Below, one piece after another: positions 38,235 through 46,088 of a stretch of DNA of 64,000 nt. A model generated the notes under the pieces. The model saw nothing but the letters and a program-made list of their open reading frames with translations. It was not told the origin of the DNA and did no database searches. This stretch comes from Propionibacteriaceae bacterium ZF39 (GTDB taxonomy: Bacteria > Actinomycetota > Actinomycetes > Propionibacteriales > Propionibacteriaceae). The position numbers and the translations under genes were made by a program. The stretch is taken from NCBI GenBank assembly GCA_039565995.1, contig CP154795.1, positions 1,798,001 to 1,862,000 on the forward strand, given 5' to 3'. Each line of letters opens with the position of its first letter. Position 1 is the stretch's first letter.

Positions 38235-39944
38235 GTGAGCATGGGCACGAGCGATTCCCACGAGCGCTGGCGTACGGCCTGGGACGCCGCCGTCGGTCGC
38301 GGCCAGGTGCGGGACGCCGACTTCACGACGCTGTCGGGTCTGGAGGTCGACCCGGTCTATGGTCCGCCGGACAGCGATGCCGAGGCGGCCGACTCCCGGT
38401 TCGAGCGGATCGGCTGGCCGGGCCAGTTCCCGTTCACCCGGGGTCTTTATCCGACCGGTTATCGCGGGCGACCGTGGACCATCCGCCAATTCGCCGGATT
38501 CGGCAATGCGAAGCAGACCAACGAGCGCTATCGGATGATCCTGCAGGCCGGCGGTGGTGGACTCTCGGTGGCGTTCGACATGCCGTCGCTGATGGGCCGG
38601 GATTCCGACGACCCGAAGGCCCTCGGCGAAGTGGGCCACTGCGGCGTCGCCATCGATTCGGCCGCCGACATGGAGGTCCTGTTCTCGGGCATCGACCTCG
38701 GCGCGACGACGACGTCTATGACGATCTCGGGGCCCGCCGTCCCGATCTTCTGCATGTATGTCGTGGCCGCAGAACGTCAGGGTGTCGACCCCGGCATCCT
38801 CAACGGAACGCTGCAGACGGACATCTACAAGGAATACATCGCACAGAAGGAATGGCTGTTCGCGCCCGAGCCGCACCTGCGACTCATCGGTGACCTCATG
38901 GAGTTCACCAGCGCGCGGATGCCGGCCTACAAGCCGTTGTCCGTGTCCGGCTATCACATCCGGGAGGCCGGGGCCACGGCGGCGCAGGAGCTGGCGTTCA
39001 CCCTCGCCGACGGGTTCGGCTATGTGGAGCTGGGCCTGTCGCGCGGCCTCGACATCGATGCGTTCGCCCCCGGCCTCAGCTTCTTCTTCGATGCCCATAT
39101 CGACTTCTTCGAGGAGATCGCCAAGTTTCGCGCGGCTCGGCGGATCTGGGCGCGCTGGATGCGCGACCGGTTCGGGGCGAAGTCGGAGAAGTCGCAGTGG
39201 CTCCGGTTCCACACGCAGACCGCGGGGGTGTCCCTGACGGCGCAGCAGCCCTACAACAACGTGGTGCGGACGGCGGTGGAGGCCCTGGCCGGCGTACTCG
39301 GCGGGTCGAACTCCCTGCACACGAACGCGCTCGACGAGACGCTGGCGCTGCCCAGCGAACGTGCCGCCGAGATCGCGCTGCGGACCCAGCAGGTGATCGC
39401 AGAGGAGACGGGCGTCGTCAACGTGGCCGATCCGCTGGGCGGGTCGTGGTATGTCGAGGCACTCACCGATCGCCTCGAGGACGAGGCCGAGAAGATCTTC
39501 GCCCAGATCCTCGAGCTCGGGGAGCGAACGGGCGGGCATGCGATCGGTCCGATCACTGCCGGCCTGCTGCGCGGCATCGAGGACGGCTGGTTCAGTGCAG
39601 AGATCGCCGAGTCGGCGTTCGCGTACCAGACGGAACTCGAACGCGGCCGCAAGCGCGTGGTCGGGGTCAACTGCCACACGGACTCGTTGACCGAGGACCT
39701 GGAGATCCTGCGCGTCTCCCACGAGGTCGAGCGCGACCAGGTGGCGCTCCTGGCCGAACGCCGGGCGGCCCGGGATGCCGCCGCGGTCGAGCGGGCCCTG
39801 GCCGACATGGTGGCCGTCGCGCGCACCGATGCCAACCTGATCGAGCCCATGCTCGCCGCCGTCCGGGCCGAGGCCACGCTCGGCGAGATCTGCGATGCGC
39901 TGCGCGCCGAGTGGGGGGAGTACGCCGAACCGGCGCGTTTCTGA
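38235..39944 (+). CDS. Acyl-CoA mutase large subunit, isobutyryl-CoA mutase type (no B12 domain)
   Basis: Rearranges the carbon skeleton of an acyl-CoA with adenosylcobalamin. The 569-residue protein has only the TIM-barrel substrate domain; the cobalamin-binding DxHxxG domain is missing, as in IcmA, HcmA and their separate small subunits. Two specificity residues can be read. At the position of Tyr89 of methylmalonyl-CoA mutase there is Phe86 (RQFAGFG), and at Arg207 there is Gln204 (YIAQKEW). Phe/Gln is the pair reported for isobutyryl-CoA mutase. The GTG 38235 and ATG 38241 are both possible. The small subunit is not in the window. Confidence 0.88.
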   Translation: MSMGTSDSHERWRTAWDAAVGRGQVRDADFTTLSGLEVDPVYGPPDSDAEAADSRFERIGWPGQFPFTRGLYPTGYRGRPWTIRQFAGFGNAKQTNERYRMILQAGGGGLSVAFDMPSLMGRDSDDPKALGEVGHCGVAIDSAADMEVLFSGIDLGATTTSMTISGPAVPIFCMYVVAAERQGVDPGILNGTLQTDIYKEYIAQKEWLFAPEPHLRLIGDLMEFTSARMPAYKPLSVSGYHIREAGATAAQELAFTLADGFGYVELGLSRGLDIDAFAPGLSFFFDAHIDFFEEIAKFRAARRIWARWMRDRFGAKSEKSQWLRFHTQTAGVSLTAQQPYNNVVRTAVEALAGVLGGSNSLHTNALDETLALPSERAAEIALRTQQVIAEETGVVNVADPLGGSWYVEALTDRLEDEAEKIFAQILELGERTGGHAIGPITAGLLRGIEDGWFSAEIAESAFAYQTELERGRKRVVGVNCHTDSLTEDLEILRVSHEVERDQVALLAERRAARDAAAVERALADMVAVARTDANLIEPMLAAVRAEATLGEICDALRAEWGEYAEPARF

Positions 39945-39957
39945 GCCTGCGATCGCC

Positions 39958-40781
39958 TCAGGCGGCCCGCAGGCCGCGGCCTGCTCGGGCGAATTCGCCC
40001 GCTTGACGGGTCTGGGCAGCAGGTCCGCCACGCCCATGAGGATGCGGAAGGCGCGGCCGGGAAAGACGAGGGGGCGGCCGCCGTCGAGGGCTGCGACGGC
40101 TTCGCGGGCGCACTCCTCGGCGCTGATGGCCATGCGGGCCGGCGGCGCTCCCGCCATCTGTCCGTCCACGCCGGCGACGTCGTCGAACTCGGTGGTGACC
40201 GGGCCGGGAGCGACCTGGGTGACCGTCACGGCGGTGTCGGCGAGATCGATCCGAAGGGATTCGGCGAACCCATCGATGAAGTGTTTGGTGCCCGCATAGA
40301 CCGCTGCCTTGGGCATGAACACATGGCCGGCACCCGAACCGGTGAACATGATGGCGCCGCGGTTGCGGGCGATCATGCCGGGGAGGATCAGGCGTGTGAG
40401 CTGGAGCGGGGCGAGAACGTTCACGTCGATCATGCGGCGCTGGGTCGGCCAGTCGCTGCGATCGAACAGCGACTCATCGCCGAAACCGGCGTTGTTGACC
40501 AGCACGTCGACGTCATCGCCGTCCAGCAGAGCTGTGGCCAGGGTGTCGATCGCGACCGGGTCGGAGAGATCACACGGCAACACAGTGACGACGAGTTGTG
40601 GATGGAGGCGGACGAGTTCGGCTGCGAGATCGTTGAGCCGTTGGGCGCGGCGGGCGATGAGGACCAGTTCGGCGGCTCGGGGCGCGAGTTGGCGGGCCAC
40701 CGCGTCGCCGATCCCTGAGGAGGCGCCGGTGATGACGATGCGGGCGTTGTCGAGGACGGAGGGGGATGCGGGTGTGGGCAT
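39958..40781 (-). CDS. Short-chain dehydrogenase/reductase with apparent C-terminal frameshift
   Basis: NAD(P)-dependent oxidoreductase of unknown substrate. The cofactor loop TGASSGIGDAVA, NNAGFG and the YxxxK catalytic pair (AVYAGTKHFIDGF) are intact. The frame from ATG 40781 does not stop after the SDR domain; it stays open to 38178, antisense to the whole mutase gene. Moving to another frame between about 39985 and 40020 gives a short tail ending ARAGRGLRAA and a TGA at 39958-39960, the natural length. I therefore mark a probable frameshift or sequencing error. TACTAT six bases before the ATG indicates a leaderless start. Confidence 0.75.
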
Positions 40782-40783
40782 GT

Positions 40784-40804
40784 ATGGATAGTAGAACTAT
40801 CCAT
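40784..40804 (-). promoter_or_regulatory. Perfect inverted repeat over the SDR -10 (probable operator)
   Basis: ATGGATAG (40784-40791) and CTATCCAT (40797-40804) are perfect inverted repeats with a five-base spacer. The -10-like TACTAT (40793-40788, minus strand) lies inside, six bases from ATG 40781. The geometry is that of a TetR-family repressor site; no TetR gene is in the window. Confidence 0.7.
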
Positions 40805-40920
40805 TGCAGGATTCAACCCGATCCGGCCGTCCCGTCCGAGGGGTGGGTCGCGGGCCCGCTGGCCCGGTAACCGAGTGGAATGGGATTGCGGGCCGACGCG
40901 GCGCGCGGACAGGAGCAGCC

Positions 40921-42609
40921 ATGGCAGAGCCTGCCGGCCACATCGTCGTCATCGGCAGCAGTTCGACGGCGATCCGGCTCGTCGAGGAGCTGGAACGCGC
41001 GGGTGAGCAGGTCCTCGTGCTGGTGATGGATGACGAGCCCGTCGGCGCGGCGGCCTCGCCGATTCACGAGATGGCCGAGTCGGGGGCGGAGATCTTCCAT
41101 GTGACGGGGGTGCGGGAGCCCGAGCTGCGTCGCGTGTACGCCGAGTCTGCACGCGCGGCCGTCGTCCTCGGGTTCGACGATGTGATCACCACGCGCATCG
41201 CGTTGATGCTGGAGGAACTCAACGCGGACCTCCGGCTGGTCCTCGAGTTGTCGAACCCCACGTTCGCCGACCGGCTTTCGGGATTGTTGGGGGAGTGCAC
41301 GGTGTTGTCGAGCTCCCGGCTGGCCGCCCCGGCTTTCGTGACGGCAGCGCTGTCGGGGAGCGAACTGCGGACGTTCGAGCTGGCCGGGCGCACCATCACG
41401 GCCGGCAGCCGGGATCTGGTGGGTGGGGACACGCTCGCGGTGCTGGGTGACACCCGCACCGCAGGCATCGCCGGCGTGCTCACCGAGCGCGGTGACCTGG
41501 TCCTCGGCACGGAGGCGCTCCCGGAACGCCATCGTCAGGTGCGCCGATCGGGGTTGTGGGGCGCAGTCGTCGGGGTGTTCGATCGGCGGCTGCGCTGGGT
41601 CATCGCCGGGTTGCTCCTGCTCATGGTCGGCAGCGTTGCTTATTTCCGCGTCGTCGGGCAGGTCACCTGGCTCGAGGCGCTCTATCTCGCGCTGACGGCG
41701 GCGACGTTGACCGGGATCGGTGACACGGCCGAGGAGCTGAGCCTGGGCACCCGGTTCGGCGGCGTGGTGATCCAGATGGTCGGGCTGGTGCTCTCGTCCG
41801 GCATCACGGCCGTCATCGTCGATGCCCTGATCAAGTCCCGCATCGGAGAACTCGCCGGGGGAGTCCGCGGCCGCCCGCGCCATCACGCGATCATCTGTGG
41901 CCTGGGGCGGATCGGCACGGAGGTGCTGATCGACCTGCATCGGCGCGGCGTACCCGTCGTCGCGATTGAGCGAAACCGTCAGGCCCGCGGCGTGCTGAAG
42001 GCGCGGCAGCTGAAAGTGCCCGTCCTGATCGCCGAGGCGACAGAGGCCGCCGTGCTGGCCCAGGCCGGCGTCGAGGGGGCGGACGCCCTCCTCGCCGTGA
42101 CCGACAACGATGCGGCCAACCTGGAGATCGGGCTCGTGGCCCAGGGCTTGCGACCCGAGCTCAGGATCGTGACCCGGTTGTTCGACCACGACCTGGCGGG
42201 TCGGGTCGAGAACCGGCTGCACCTCGGCACGACCCGGTCGGTGTCGATGGTCGCAGCTCCCGCGTTTGCGGCGGCCGCGCTCGGCCGGCGAACCGAGGTC
42301 GTCTATTCGGTCGGCCGTCGGGTCATCATCTTCACCGAACTCCAGATCCGCCCGGGATCGACCGCGGAGGACGGCATCGACGTGGCTGAGCTGGACGTGC
42401 CCGGGAGCGTACGCCTCCTGGCGGTGCAACGCCGGGGTGGCTCCTGGCAGTGGCGACCGGCGCCGAGCCGGCTTGTCGCGGGAGATCGCGTGGCCGTCGC
42501 GGCCACCCGCGGAGGCCTGGCGGCGCTGCTGCAGCGCATCAAACCTCTCGTGGAGCACGCGCACCCCGAGGAGCAGATCAGCGCAGCTGACCCACCACCG
42601 GGCGAATGA
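40921..42609 (+). CDS. Two-RCK ion channel (potassium-channel-like)
   Basis: A 562-residue protein. An N-terminal Rossmann RCK-type domain (HIVVIGSSSTAIRLVEELE, about 5-150) precedes two membrane helices (about 228-248 and 281-305) around a pore loop. The filter reads TGIGD near 263 in place of the canonical TVGYGD. A second RCK domain follows (HHAIICGLGRIGTEVLIDL). The order RCK-2TM-RCK is unusual. ATG at 40921 follows AGGAGC; the frame extends to 40804 without support. It overlaps the convergent SDR gene by 32 bases. Confidence 0.82.
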   Translation: MAEPAGHIVVIGSSSTAIRLVEELERAGEQVLVLVMDDEPVGAAASPIHEMAESGAEIFHVTGVREPELRRVYAESARAAVVLGFDDVITTRIALMLEELNADLRLVLELSNPTFADRLSGLLGECTVLSSSRLAAPAFVTAALSGSELRTFELAGRTITAGSRDLVGGDTLAVLGDTRTAGIAGVLTERGDLVLGTEALPERHRQVRRSGLWGAVVGVFDRRLRWVIAGLLLLMVGSVAYFRVVGQVTWLEALYLALTAATLTGIGDTAEELSLGTRFGGVVIQMVGLVLSSGITAVIVDALIKSRIGELAGGVRGRPRHHAIICGLGRIGTEVLIDLHRRGVPVVAIERNRQARGVLKARQLKVPVLIAEATEAAVLAQAGVEGADALLAVTDNDAANLEIGLVAQGLRPELRIVTRLFDHDLAGRVENRLHLGTTRSVSMVAAPAFAAAALGRRTEVVYSVGRRVIIFTELQIRPGSTAEDGIDVAELDVPGSVRLLAVQRRGGSWQWRPAPSRLVAGDRVAVAATRGGLAALLQRIKPLVEHAHPEEQISAADPPPGE

Positions 42610-43279
42610 TCAGCGTGTCGACCGAGGCCTCGGGCGTGGCGTCGACGGCCAGGCGTACGCCCGCGGCCACGGACTCGGGTCGCAGATGCTCATCCGGGTT
42701 GTAGTCCCGCCCCGCGCGCTGCTGCAGCCGCACCTGCATGTCGGTGTCGACGCGGCCGGGATGCAGAACGGTCACGCGGATCGCCCCGCGCTCTTCCTCG
42801 CGCAACGCGTCGCCGAACGCCTGCAGCGCGGCTTTGCTGGCCGAATAGGCCGAGCTCCCGGGCGCAGCCCGCAGCGCTGCTCCCGAACCGATGAGCACGA
42901 CCAGCCCCCGCGCGGCCCGCAACGCCGGCAGGGCCAGGCGGGTGAGGTCGGCGACCGCCACGACGTTGGTGGCCAGCATGGAGGTCCACTGGTCGCGCGT
43001 CATCTCCGCGACCGGTGCTCCTCCCGCGATCCCGGCCGAATGGACCAGCACATCGAGCCGCTCGATGCCCTGAGCGGCCGCTTCGACGGCCCGCGCCTCG
43101 CCGAGATCGACCGGCCAGGGTTCAGCGCTGGGGAAACTGGCCGCCACCTCTGCGCAACGCTCCGGGTCGCGGCCGCCGATCAGCAGGTGATGGTCATGCG
43201 CCAGCTTCTCGGCGACCGCCAATCCGATCCCGCGGGCCCCACCCGTGATGAGGGCAACCGGGCGTACCCGATCGGTCAT
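42578..43279 (-). CDS. Short-chain dehydrogenase/reductase
   Basis: A 233-residue oxidoreductase with the N-terminal ALITGGARGIGLAVAE cofactor motif, HSAGIAGG (NNAG variant) and the catalytic SAYSASKAAL (YxxxK). The substrate is not evident. The ATG overlaps the phosphoglucomutase stop (ATGA), so it is translated from the same mRNA. It overlaps the convergent channel gene by 32 bases. Confidence 0.85.
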   Translation of the reverse strand: MTDRVRPVALITGGARGIGLAVAEKLAHDHHLLIGGRDPERCAEVAASFPSAEPWPVDLGEARAVEAAAQGIERLDVLVHSAGIAGGAPVAEMTRDQWTSMLATNVVAVADLTRLALPALRAARGLVVLIGSGAALRAAPGSSAYSASKAALQAFGDALREEERGAIRVTVLHPGRVDTDMQVRLQQRAGRDYNPDEHLRPESVAAGVRLAVDATPEASVDTLIIRPVVGQLR

Positions 43280-44904
43280 CCGAGCACAGCGTTCACGACT
43301 GCCTTGGCCTCCGCCTGGACCTCGGCGAGGTGGTCGGTGCCCTTCAACGACTCGGCATAGATCTTGTATTTGTCCTCGGTCCCCGAAGGGCGCGCCGCGA
43401 ACCAGGCGCTGTCGGTTGTGACCTTGAGTCCGCCGATCGCCGCACCATTTCCGGGAGCCTCGGTGAGGATCGCCGTGATCGGTTCGCCGGCCAGCTCCGT
43501 GGCGGCGACGTCGGCGGGGGACAACTTCGACAGGCGCGCCTTCTGCTCACGGTTGGCGTCGGCGTCGATCCGGGCATAGGCCGACGCGCCGTGGCGGGCC
43601 TCGATCGCGGCATAACGCTCGCTGGGCGACTGGCCGGTGACCGCCTGGATCTCGCTGGCGAGCAGGGCCAGCAGGATGCCGTCCTTGTCGGTGGTCCAGG
43701 TCCTGCCATCGAGAGTCAGGAAGGAAGCCCCCGCGGACTCCTCGCCGCCGAACCCGATCGAGCCATCGCTCAGGCCGGGCACGAACCACTTGAAGCCGAC
43801 CGGCACCTCGACGAGGCGTCGGCCGAGCTCGGCGGCCACCTTGTCGATCAGGCTCGAGGAGACGAGGGTCTTGCCGATGCCCGCATCGGGGGACCAGCGC
43901 TCGCGGTGGCTGAAGAGATATTCGATCGCGACGGCCAGATAGGCATTCGGGTTGAGCAGGCCGAAGTCGGGAGTGACGATGCCGTGCCGGTCGGAGTCGG
44001 CGTCATTGCCGGAGGCAATCTGGTATGCCGACCGGTTCGCGATCAGGCTGGCCATGGCGTCGGCCGAGGAGCAGTCCATGCGGATCTTGCCGTCGGTGTC
44101 GAGCGTCATGAAGGACCAGGTCGGATCGACCTTGGGGTTGACGACGGTGAGGTCGAGGCCGAGGTTGTCGGCGATCCACTCCCAATACTGCACCGAGGCC
44201 CCGCCCATCGGGTCGGCCCCGATCTTGACCCCGGCCTCGCGGATGGCATCGAGGTTGAGCGCGTTGGTGAGGTCATGGCAATAGGCGGTCAGATAGTCGA
44301 ACGTCTCGACCGAGGACTTGGCCTGCTCGAAAGGCGTACGCCGGATCCCGTTCGGGTTGCGCATCAGCTCGTTGGCGCGGTCCGCGATCCAGGACGTCGC
44401 GTCGCTGTCGGCCGGGCCACCGTGGGGCGGGTTGTATTTGAAGCCGCCATCACGGGGCGGGTTGTGGGAGGGCGTGACGACGATGCCGTCGGCCCGGGCA
44501 CCCGGGCCCGCGGCGTTGTGGACGATGATGGCCCGCGAGACGGCGGGCGTGGGCGTGTAGTCCGATTCGCGTTCGGCACGCACAGCCACGTTGTTGGCGA
44601 CCAGCACCTCGAGCGCAGTTTTCCAGGCGGGCAGGGAGAGGGCGTGGGTGTCCTTGCCGACGAACAGTGGCCCGGTGATGCCCTGGCCGGCGCGATATTC
44701 GACGATCGCCTGGGTCGTGGCGGCGATGTGCAGTTCATTGAATTTGGTGTCGAGGCTCGAACCGCGATGGCCGGACGTGCCGAACGCCACCTGCTGATCG
44801 GGGTTGTCGGGGTCGGGAGTCAGGTCGTAGTAGGCCGCCAGGACGGCATCGACATCGATCAGGTCTTCGGGAAGGGCCACCGTGCCCGCACGCTCATGAG
44901 CCAT
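43276..44904 (-). CDS. pgm: Phosphoglucomutase (alpha-D-glucose phosphate-specific)
   Basis: Interconverts glucose-1-phosphate and glucose-6-phosphate. The 542-residue protein has FGTSGHRGSSLDTKF at the N-terminus, the phosphoserine loop VTPSHNPPRDGG, the metal loop NDADSDRHG and the phosphate-binding RPSGTEDKYKIY. It has the normal length. ATG 44904 follows TACGAT (44916-44911) by six bases, a leaderless start. It links the glucan phosphorylases nearby to glycolysis. The start codons of pgm and ybbN diverge across 57 bases. Confidence 0.96.
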   Translation of the reverse strand: MAHERAGTVALPEDLIDVDAVLAAYYDLTPDPDNPDQQVAFGTSGHRGSSLDTKFNELHIAATTQAIVEYRAGQGITGPLFVGKDTHALSLPAWKTALEVLVANNVAVRAERESDYTPTPAVSRAIIVHNAAGPGARADGIVVTPSHNPPRDGGFKYNPPHGGPADSDATSWIADRANELMRNPNGIRRTPFEQAKSSVETFDYLTAYCHDLTNALNLDAIREAGVKIGADPMGGASVQYWEWIADNLGLDLTVVNPKVDPTWSFMTLDTDGKIRMDCSSADAMASLIANRSAYQIASGNDADSDRHGIVTPDFGLLNPNAYLAVAIEYLFSHRERWSPDAGIGKTLVSSSLIDKVAAELGRRLVEVPVGFKWFVPGLSDGSIGFGGEESAGASFLTLDGRTWTTDKDGILLALLASEIQAVTGQSPSERYAAIEARHGASAYARIDADANREQKARLSKLSPADVAATELAGEPITAILTEAPGNGAAIGGLKVTTDSAWFAARPSGTEDKYKIYAESLKGTDHLAEVQAEAKAVVNAVLG

Positions 44905-44961
44905 AGCCGCATCGTATTCGGGTGGGGGCAGCGGGTTCAGGCCACCTGTAAGAATGTGCCC
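44905..44961. promoter_or_regulatory. Divergent start region of pgm and ybbN
   Basis: The leaderless pgm hexamer TACGAT is at 44916-44911. On the plus strand AAGAAT at 44950-44955 precedes the ybbN ATG by six bases, a weaker match to the same pattern. Confidence 0.4.
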
Positions 44962-45894
44962 ATGACTTCAGCGAGCTTCAGCCGCCCCGGGGCGATCGAC
45001 CTGTCCGGACTCAAGCAGCAGGCACCCGCCGGCGGCGGTTCCGGTGCTTCGACAGGCCAGGCCGGGCCCAACTATGTGACTCAGCTCACGTCGATTCCCG
45101 AGTTTGAGACGGCGATCCGCCAGTCGATGACCCATCCGGTGATTGTCGAGTTCACCTCGGCGCGGGCGCAGGGCGCCCAGACTCTCAGCAACGATCTCGC
45201 CGAGCTCGTCAACTCGATGGCCGGCCGGGTGTCGCTCGGCCGGGTCGATGTAGACACTCATCCCGAGATTGCCCAGGCCCTGCAGATCCAGGGCGTGCCG
45301 ACCGTGATAGCCCTGCTCGGTGGGCAGGCGGCCCCACTGTTCCAGGGCATTCAGCCCCGCGCCAACCTCGAGGCCGTCCTCGACCAGATCATGCAGGCGG
45401 CTGTCGCCAACGGTGTCGTGGGCAAGGCCGAACCGGTGAGCACCGGCGCACCGGCCGAGGGCGCCGAGGGGGCGGCCCGGCCCTCCGACCCGCGCTTCGA
45501 CCCGGCCTATGCCGCTATGGAGTCCGGTGACTTCGAGACCGCCCGCGCCGAGTTCGACAAGATCCTGATGCAGACCCCCAACGACGCCGAGGCCCAGACC
45601 GGGCGCGCGCAGGCCGGCCTGTTGGCCCGCAGCGCGCAGCTCGACGGGTCCGAGCTCACCCGTGCTGCCGCCGAGTCGGACAACATCGACGCCCAGCTCG
45701 CCGCCGCCGACTTCGAACTCGTCCAGGGCGACCCCGACGCCGCCTTCGGCCGTCTGGTCGAGGTCATCCGCACCACCAAGGACGACGACCGCGAGCGCGT
45801 TCGCGTACGCCTGCTCGAACTCTTCGAGACCCTCGGCAATACCGATCCCGCAGTGCTCAAGTTCCGTCGCCGTCTGGCATCAGCGTTGTTCTAA
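44962..45894 (+). CDS. YbbN-type thioredoxin-like/TPR co-chaperone
   Basis: A 310-residue protein. The thioredoxin-fold domain (about 60-165) has the expected strands (PVIVEFTSARAQGAQTL and RVDVDTHPEIAQALQIQGVPT) but no CxxC; the active-site segment is SARAQGAQ. A linker leads to a helical TPR-like region (about 190-310: AAMESGDFETARAEFDKIL). E. coli YbbN is a redox-inactive holdase that works with chaperones; the role here is assigned by family. It matches Rv1324 in position. Confidence 0.88.
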   Translation: MTSASFSRPGAIDLSGLKQQAPAGGGSGASTGQAGPNYVTQLTSIPEFETAIRQSMTHPVIVEFTSARAQGAQTLSNDLAELVNSMAGRVSLGRVDVDTHPEIAQALQIQGVPTVIALLGGQAAPLFQGIQPRANLEAVLDQIMQAAVANGVVGKAEPVSTGAPAEGAEGAARPSDPRFDPAYAAMESGDFETARAEFDKILMQTPNDAEAQTGRAQAGLLARSAQLDGSELTRAAAESDNIDAQLAAADFELVQGDPDAAFGRLVEVIRTTKDDDRERVRVRLLELFETLGNTDPAVLKFRRRLASALF

Positions 45895-46088
45895 TTGCGC
45901 GGCTCCGCCGCGCGAACGCTGCGGCGGCCCCGTCGGAGACGGGTGCTCTTCGTCGCAGCCCTCAACGGCGGCTGGTCTGTTGATCCCTTGCGGGTCGCGG
46001 ACCGGCCGCCGTTTCGTTCGGCTCCTGTATCGCACCCGCCCGGGGCCGCCTCCGCAATTGGAGGCTGCCCCTCAGGTGCGTGGGCACG
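45895..46088. terminator. Convergent intergenic region with tandem hairpins
   Basis: No gene is supported in these 194 bases. GCGCGGC (45897-45903) pairs with GCCGCGC (45907-45913). CCCGTC (45929-45934) pairs with GACGGG (45938-45943). GCCTCC (46048-46053) pairs with GGAGGC (46060-46065). None has a T-tract, so termination, if any, is probably Rho-dependent or bidirectional and inefficient. Confidence 0.4.

Noticed and set aside
38178-39957. The frame antisense to the mutase gene as a real extension of the SDR protein
   Set aside because: It mirrors the codon structure of the mutase, has no recognisable domain, and a natural SDR tail with a stop exists in another frame at 39958.
43330-44961. 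Long frame antisense to pgm, continuous with ybbN
   Set aside because: The first 544 codons are the antisense of phosphoglucomutase; the YbbN start at 44962 fits the family length.
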